Origin: Xanthomonas bonasiae
Lineage (GTDB): Bacteria; Pseudomonadota; Gammaproteobacteria; Xanthomonadales; Xanthomonadaceae
Length of the DNA stretch: 64,000 bases
Reading direction: 5' to 3'
NCBI RefSeq assembly: GCF_017163705.1
Contig: NZ_JAFIWB010000005.1
Location: 1 to 64,000, forward strand
This document shows, piece after piece, positions 59,472 to 64,000 of this stretch. A program made the translations under genes and the position numbers. Each line of letters begins with the position of its first letter. Positions within the stretch are counted from its first letter, which is position 1. The notes beneath the pieces are model-generated. The model did not search any database and was not told the DNA's origin. It saw only the letters and a program-made list of their open reading frames with translations.

Positions 59472-60445
59472 GGTTGGCTCCTTGCGTCGCGCATGGTGCG
59501 CAACTGCTGCAGGGTGGTGCCCAGCTCGGGGACGGCCGGGCGCAGGGCGGCGTTGCGCAGGGTCTGCAATGTGGCGCGGCGTTCGCGCAGCGGCGCCGAA
59601 TCGGGCCACAGGCGTTGCAGCCAGGTGCCGGCGCGGGTCAGCGCGCCGCGGTAGCCGCGCGCGTCGCCACGCTCCAGTGCGGCGCGCGCCAGGCTCAGGT
59701 CCAGCTGCAGCGCATCGCGCGCGGCGATCCGCTCCGAACGCGCGACCAGCACGCCGCCCTGGGCGGGGCGGATCTTGACCAGCGGCGACAGCAGCCGTTG
59801 CCACAGCGGGGCTTGCGTGCGCTCGGGCAGTTGCGTGGGCAATGCCTCCAGGCTGGCGGCGAAGGCGTCCAACTGCGCCGACAGCCGCGCCTGCGGCCCT
59901 TCGCCGAGCGCGTCCAGTGCGGTGCGTTCCTGCAGCAGCACCTGGCGCAGGTTGAGATAGCGCGGATCGTCCACGCCTTCCAGCACGCCGCTGGCCAGCG
60001 CATAGGCGCGGCGGGCGCCCTGGGTATCGCCGGCCACGTCCAGGCGCTGCTGGCCCTGGCTCAGCAGCAGTTCCACCTCGTCCAGGCGCAGCGCCTGCGC
60101 GCCGTGGCGATTGGAGTCGGCGAGCTTGGCGACGTTGTCTTCGAGCAACGCGCTGCGCTGGCTGAGGCCGAGCATCTCGTCGCGCAGCACGCGGTTGGTG
60201 CTGGCCGCATCCTGGACCCGCTGCACGGTGGCGCGCTGGTCGCGGCGCAGGGTTTCCAGGTTCTGTTGCAGGGCCTGCAACTGCAGTTGGGTCTCCGATT
60301 GCTCGGCCAGCGCGCGCGCGTTGCGCGCCTGCCACCACTCCCAGCCGCGCCAACCGGCCAGCGCGAGCGCAGCCAGCATGGCCAGTACCAGAAGCAGCCA
60401 GATCCAGCGCGTGGAGCGGCGGGGCGTGGACGAGATTTCGGTCAT
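59468..60445 (-). CDS. hemX: HemX-like protein
   Basis: A 325-residue protein with one N-terminal membrane anchor (WIWLLLVLAMLAALALAGW) and a long coiled-coil (about residues 50-110, LQLQALQQNLETLRRDQRAT, LEDNVAKLADSNRHG). It is the usual HemX architecture. It lies between hemD and hemY as in E. coli, and its stop overlaps hemY. Start ATG at 60445; an alternative ATG is at 60457. Confidence 0.88.
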   Translation of the reverse strand: MTEISSTPRRSTRWIWLLLVLAMLAALALAGWRGWEWWQARNARALAEQSETQLQLQALQQNLETLRRDQRATVQRVQDAASTNRVLRDEMLGLSQRSALLEDNVAKLADSNRHGAQALRLDEVELLLSQGQQRLDVAGDTQGARRAYALASGVLEGVDDPRYLNLRQVLLQERTALDALGEGPQARLSAQLDAFAASLEALPTQLPERTQAPLWQRLLSPLVKIRPAQGGVLVARSERIAARDALQLDLSLARAALERGDARGYRGALTRAGTWLQRLWPDSAPLRERRATLQTLRNAALRPAVPELGTTLQQLRTMRDARSQP

Positions 60446-60563
60446 CGGCGGGGGCATCCTTATAGCCTGCGTCCCGTCGCGACGATGGCGACGGCCGGAC
60501 CCACGGCACGCGGGAGCATGGCGTGAGCGGCACCGCGCCCGCAAGCCGGGGGGCGGCGCGCGT

Positions 60564-61340
60564 TCAGCGAGGTGGCGAGCGCGTTACGACCGCGGCGGCG
60601 GCGGTGGCCAGTTGCTGCGGCAGCGGACCGGCGGCGCGCGCGATGTCGGCGAAGCCGAGTTCGGCGGCCTGCGCGGCCAGCCGCGCGCTGGCCGCGACCA
60701 GCGGCCGCGCGCGCCAGGCGGCGGCCAGGTCGTCGGGCAGGCGGTCCAGCACCAGCCGCAGCGCCTCGCCGCTGCTCAGCGCCAGCACGCCCGGCGCCGC
60801 GGCGCGCAGCCGGGCGATGCGCGCGGCGGACAGGGGCACCGGCACCCGGCGGTAGACATCGGCGCGCTGCAACGGCGTGCCGCGCGCCTGCAGCTGTGCG
60901 GCGATCAGGCCACGCCCGCCGGGCGCGGTGATCAGGCCGACGGCGCCATCGCGGGCGGCCAGCTGCGGCAAGGCCAGCAGGCCATCGCTGTCCATCCGTT
61001 CCGGCACCACGACCTCGGCGATGCCATGGCGCTGCAGCGCGCGTGCGGTGCCGGCGCCCACCGCCAGCCAGCATTGCCCGGGCGCCGCCGCCAGCGGCTG
61101 CAGCGCCGCGGCCGCGCGCACCGCCGCCGGACTGCTGAAGAGCACCCGCGGCGCGGCCAGCGCCAGCGCCAGCGCGGTGCGCGTGGCGGCGTCGTCGCAG
61201 GCGTGCAGGCGCCATGGCGAGACCGCCAGCAGCCGCGCGCCGACCCGCGCCGCGGCGCGGCGCAGCGGCGCGTGCTCGCCCTGCGGGCGCAGCGAGATCA
61301 GGGTCCAGGCCGCGGCGGCAACGGTTGCATGTGCGCTCAT
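60564..61340 (-). CDS. hemD: Uroporphyrinogen-III synthase
   Basis: A 258-residue enzyme closing hydroxymethylbilane to uroporphyrinogen III. The two-lobed HemD pattern is visible: PRVLFSSPAAVRAA, LAVGAGTARALQRHGI, LITAPGGRGLIAAQL, and VLALSSGEALRLVL. HemD sequences diverge, so context (hemX-hemY downstream) supports the call. hemC is not adjacent. 118 bp separate it from hemX. It is divergent from the thioesterase gene. Confidence 0.88.
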   Translation of the reverse strand: MSAHATVAAAAWTLISLRPQGEHAPLRRAAARVGARLLAVSPWRLHACDDAATRTALALALAAPRVLFSSPAAVRAAAALQPLAAAPGQCWLAVGAGTARALQRHGIAEVVVPERMDSDGLLALPQLAARDGAVGLITAPGGRGLIAAQLQARGTPLQRADVYRRVPVPLSAARIARLRAAAPGVLALSSGEALRLVLDRLPDDLAAAWRARPLVAASARLAAQAAELGFADIARAAGPLPQQLATAAAAVVTRSPPR

Positions 61341-61382
61341 GCCAGGCATTATGCGAGCCCCCACCGGCAGCACAATCGCACC

Positions 61383-61853
61383 ATGGCAGCGGATCTTCCT
61401 TTCGATGCGTTCCTGCAGCAGTTGCAGCGGCAGTTCGATGCGATGCCGCCGGTGGCGGCGCTGCAGGTCGCGCTGCAGGGCTATGCCGATCAGCGCTTGC
61501 ACGTGGTCGCGCCGCTGGCGGCCAACCTCAACGACAAGGGCAACGCCTTCGGCGGCAGCCTGGGTTCGGTGATGACCCTGGCCGGCTGGGCACTGGTCAA
61601 TTGCGAGCTGCACCGCGCCGGCCTGCAGGCCGACGTCTACGTCGCCGATACCCAGGTGCGCTACCTGGCGCCGCTGTATGCCGACCTGCACGCGCAGGCC
61701 GGCGCCGATGCGCAGGCCGACTGGGACACCTTCGTGCAGACCTTCCGCCAGCGCGGCCGTGCCCGGATCGGCATCCAGGCCCACGTCGGCCCGGCCGATG
61801 CCGCCGCCGCGGCGACGCTGAGCGGGCGTTTCGTCGCCATCGCGAAAGGGTAG
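61383..61853 (+). CDS. Hotdog thioesterase (YiiD C-terminal domain type)
   Basis: A 156-residue protein with the YiiD_C hotdog fold: LAANLNDKGNAFGGSLGSV (N-D-K-G-N-A-F-G-G signature), WALVNCELHRAG, VADTQVRYLAPL. A putative acyl-CoA or acyl-ACP thioesterase. Divergent from hemD, with 42 bp between start codons. Confidence 0.85.
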   Translation: MAADLPFDAFLQQLQRQFDAMPPVAALQVALQGYADQRLHVVAPLAANLNDKGNAFGGSLGSVMTLAGWALVNCELHRAGLQADVYVADTQVRYLAPLYADLHAQAGADAQADWDTFVQTFRQRGRARIGIQAHVGPADAAAAATLSGRFVAIAKG

Positions 61854-61890
61854 GATGCGCGCATCGCTCGCGCCCATCCGGAAACCCGCC

Positions 61891-62310
61891 ATGCACTCGA
61901 CGTTCCGCGCCCTGGCGCTGCTGCTGGTGCTGGGTTTCGCTGGCACCGCGCTGGCCGCCAGCCGCAGCCAGCAGAACAAGCTCGACGATCTGCAGACCGC
62001 CTACGGCACCGCGATCCGCTGGAGCGAGTTCGAGTCGGCCTGGGAAGCGGTGGATCCGGCCTACCGGCAGGCGCACCCGCTGACCGATCTGCAACTGGAG
62101 CGCTACCGCCAGGTGCAGGTGTCCTCCTACAAGGTCGGGCGGGTCGGCGCGCTGGATGGCGACGCGGTACGCGACATCGAACTGGGCGTGATCAACCGCA
62201 ATACCCAGGCCGAGCGCATCGTGCGCTACCGCGAGCGCTGGCGCTGGGACGCGCAGGCCAAGACCTGGTGGCTGCTGGACGGCCTGCCGGACTTGTGGAA
62301 CGGCCAGTAG
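61891..62310 (+). CDS. Small exported protein of unknown function
   Basis: A 139-residue protein with a signal peptide (MHSTFRALALLLVLGFAGTA, cleaved near LAA-SR). The mature part (FESAWEAVDPAYRQAHPLTD, VGRVGALDGDAVRDIELGVI, RYRERWRWDAQAKTWWLLDG) looks like a small alpha+beta fold of the SnoaL/NTF2 kind. The start at 61891 was preferred to an in-frame one at 61855 because it puts the signal peptide first. It is 37 bp from the thioesterase. Confidence 0.72.
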   Translation: MHSTFRALALLLVLGFAGTALAASRSQQNKLDDLQTAYGTAIRWSEFESAWEAVDPAYRQAHPLTDLQLERYRQVQVSSYKVGRVGALDGDAVRDIELGVINRNTQAERIVRYRERWRWDAQAKTWWLLDGLPDLWNGQ

Positions 62311-62363
62311 CGCCGCCGGCCAGCTGTGCGACAATCGGCGCCCGCTTCCAGCCCCCTATTCCT

Positions 62364-62798
62364 GTGAACTTCGAAGAACTGCTGGCCTTCGCCGGCCGCA
62401 ACCCGATGCTGGCCCTGGCCCTGGTCGGCCTGACCATCGCCCTGATCGTCACCGAAATCGCGCGCCTGTTCCGCGGCTTCAAGACCCTGCGCCCGGCCGA
62501 ACTGACCCTGCTGATCAATGCCGGCAACGCGGTCCTGGTCGACCTGTCGGCCGCGGCCGATTTCGAGAAGGGCCATATCGCCGGCAGCCGCAACGCCACG
62601 CCGAGCCAGTTCGGCCCCGAGCACAAGCTGGTGGCCAACGCCAAGTCCTCGCCGGTGGTGCTGGTGTGCCGCACCGGCAACACCGCCGACGCCGCCGCCA
62701 AGCAGCTGAAGAAGGCCGGCTTCGAGCAGGTCTACGTGCTCGACGGCGGCATCGCCGCCTGGCAGCAGGCCGATCTGCCGCTGGTCAAGGGCCGCTGA
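62364..62798 (+). CDS. Membrane-anchored rhodanese-like protein
   Basis: A 144-residue protein with a GTG start. One membrane segment (ALALVGLTIALIVTEI, residues 17-32) is followed by a rhodanese domain: VLVDLSAAADFEKGHIAGSR and the active-site loop VLVCRTGNTADAA with C102. It probably carries sulfur or phosphate chemistry at the membrane. In many gammaproteobacteria (YibN) it sits before secB, as here, 88 bp away. Confidence 0.88.
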   Translation: MNFEELLAFAGRNPMLALALVGLTIALIVTEIARLFRGFKTLRPAELTLLINAGNAVLVDLSAAADFEKGHIAGSRNATPSQFGPEHKLVANAKSSPVVLVCRTGNTADAAAKQLKKAGFEQVYVLDGGIAAWQQADLPLVKGR

Positions 62799-62886
62799 TC
62801 GCGCGTCCCGGTCGGGCGCCGAGCGCCGCGGCCGGCATGTGATAATCCCGAATCTTTCTGTTACCTGAATCCACCGGAGTCAAGAA

Positions 62887-63405
62887 ATGTCCGACGTCAC
62901 CAACAACGGCGCCACGGCGCCGGCCGAAGCCGCAGCCGGCCCCGCTTTCACCATCGAGAAGATCTACGTCAAGGACGTGTCCTTCGAGTCGCCGAACGCG
63001 CCGGCGGTGTTCAACGACAACGTGCAGCCGGAGTTGCAGCTCAACCTCAACCAGCGCGTGCAGCGCCTGAACGAGCAGGCCTTCGAAGTGGTGCTCGCGG
63101 TGACCCTGACCTGCACCGCCGCCGGCAAGACCGCCTACGTGGCCGAAGTGCAGCAGGCCGGCGTGTTCGGCCTGGTCGGCCTGGACCCGCAGGCGGTGGA
63201 CGTGCTGCTCGGCACGCAGTGCCCGAACATCCTGTTCCCGTACGTGCGCTCGCTGGTCAGCGACCTGATCCAGGCCGGCGGCTTCCCGCCGTTCTTCCTG
63301 CAGCCGATCAACTTCGAAGCGCTGTACGCCGAAACCCTGCGCCAGCGCGCGCAGCAGGGCGAGACCCAGTCGCTCGCCGACTCGGAGCCGGCCGGCAACG
63401 CCTGA
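62887..63405 (+). CDS. secB: Protein-export chaperone SecB
   Basis: A 172-residue tetrameric chaperone that keeps precursors unfolded for SecA. Core signatures are [37 protein letters not shown] and [15 protein letters not shown]. The acidic, Ala-rich N- and C-termini are typical. The gpsA gene starts 18 bp later, the classic secB-gpsA operon. Confidence 0.97.
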   Translation: MSDVTNNGATAPAEAAAGPAFTIEKIYVKDVSFESPNAPAVFNDNVQPELQLNLNQRVQRLNEQAFEVVLAVTLTCTAAGKTAYVAEVQQAGVFGLVGLDPQAVDVLLGTQCPNILFPYVRSLVSDLIQAGGFPPFFLQPINFEALYAETLRQRAQQGETQSLADSEPAGNA

Positions 63406-63423
63406 GCGCGTCCGCCGTTGCGC

Positions 63424-64000
63424 ATGCGCGATAACCCTGCGAAGAAGATCGCCGTCCTCGGCGCCGGTTCCTGGGGCACCGCCCTGGCCGCGCTCGTCGC
63501 CCGGCACGGTTTCCCGACCGTGCTGTGGGGGCGCGACGCCGTCGTCGCCGAGGCGATTCAACAGCGCCACGAGAACCCGCGCTACCTGCCGCAGATCCCG
63601 CTGCCGGCGAGCCTGCAGGCCACTACCGACCTGGCGGCGGCCGTGCACGGCGCCGACTGGATCCTGGTGGTGGTGCCGTCGCACGCGTTCACCGAAACCC
63701 TGCACCAGCTGGCGCCGCTGCGCCCGCCGCAGGCCGGCGTGGCCTGGGCGACCAAGGGCTTCGAGCCCGGCTCCGGGCGCTTCCTGCACGAGGTGGCGCA
63801 GCAGATCCTGGGCGAGGACGTGCCGCTGGCGGTGGTGACCGGGCCGTCGTTCGCCAAGGAAGTGGCGCTGGACCTGCCGACCGCGGTGACCGTGCACGGC
63901 GATGCCGCGTTCGCGCAGCAGGTCGCCGACGCGATGCACGGCCCCACCTTCCGCGCCTACACCGGCGACGACATGGTCGGTGCCGAGCTGGGCGGGGCGA
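63424..64000 (+). CDS. gpsA: Glycerol-3-phosphate dehydrogenase [NAD(P)+], 5' part
   Basis: About 192 residues before the window ends; no stop is reached. The nucleotide-binding motif is [15 protein letters not shown], followed by [11 protein letters not shown], the VVPSHAF segment, [12 protein letters not shown] and [18 protein letters not shown]. GpsA makes sn-glycerol 3-phosphate from dihydroxyacetone phosphate for phospholipid synthesis. Start ATG at 63424. Confidence 0.97.
   Translation, partial: MRDNPAKKIAVLGAGSWGTALAALVARHGFPTVLWGRDAVVAEAIQQRHENPRYLPQIPLPASLQATTDLAAAVHGADWILVVVPSHAFTETLHQLAPLRPPQAGVAWATKGFEPGSGRFLHEVAQQILGEDVPLAVVTGPSFAKEVALDLPTAVTVHGDAAFAQQVADAMHGPTFRAYTGDDMVGAELGGA

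Overview
The window is chromosomal DNA from a high-GC gammaproteobacterium, almost certainly a member of the Xanthomonadaceae and most likely a Xanthomonas or close relative. The clues are the strong G/C preference at third codon positions, a type IV secretion effector with a C-terminal XVIPCD domain (a Xanthomonadales signature), GTAG-headed REP elements, GGGATTC-type heptamer tracts, and the gene orders glnA-glnK-amtB-ntrB-ntrC and rhodanese-secB-gpsA. No rRNA, tRNA, CRISPR array, insertion sequence or prophage was seen.

Layout. 1-5011: a 148-bp repeat array, then a leftward DNA-repair pair (mrfA helicase, mrfB exonuclease) separated by three tiny ATGA-coupled reading frames that look like copies of the mrfA/mrfB junction, then a HigBA toxin-antitoxin pair with a double operator. 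5160-9817: a TrhA-type membrane protein, several small secreted proteins and a 740-bp gene-poor stretch with a TetR-like palindrome. 9320-13122: an interbacterial-killing locus with a predicted type IV secretion effector (lysozyme-like region, two peptidoglycan-binding domains, XVIPCD), an LprI/DUF1311 putative immunity gene just upstream of it and a second LprI paralogue nearby. 13266-21607: ordinary accessory and metabolic genes (DUF4424, MFS, EcsC, LysR/SDR pair, esterase, NYN-LOTUS, DUF938). 21764-25617: a tight four-gene operon (glycosyltransferase, ferritin-like protein, second glycosyltransferase, fatty-acid desaturase) whose product I cannot name.

25675-44390: a small secreted protein, a glycine-zipper protein, a fused indolepyruvate ferredoxin oxidoreductase, an AEC transporter, a Ycf46-like AAA+ ATPase divergent from a ParA-SixA-YceI-phospholipase D operon, then thioesterase, acyltransferase, YheT hydrolase, TPR-sulfotransferase-like and PEBP genes. 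REP elements sit at 27271-27477 and 32245-32533, and a 141-bp tandem array at 44391-44863.

44875-52235: uppP, then the nitrogen-assimilation cluster glnA, glnK, amtB, ntrB, ntrC. A sigma-54 promoter and NtrC sites precede glnA, and another NtrC palindrome overlaps the ntrB start codon, which suggests autoregulation. 52503-64000: two tandem periplasmic Cu/Zn superoxide dismutases, a double-domain TonB-C protein, a thiolase, heme genes hemD-hemX-hemY, small thioesterase and secreted proteins, a membrane rhodanese, secB and the start of gpsA, cut by the window end.

The strongest leads for something undescribed are the effector with its LprI-type putative immunity proteins, the mini-ORF chain between mrfA and mrfB, and the glycosyltransferase/ferritin-like/desaturase operon. 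All functions are read from protein motifs and context by eye; no database search was run.
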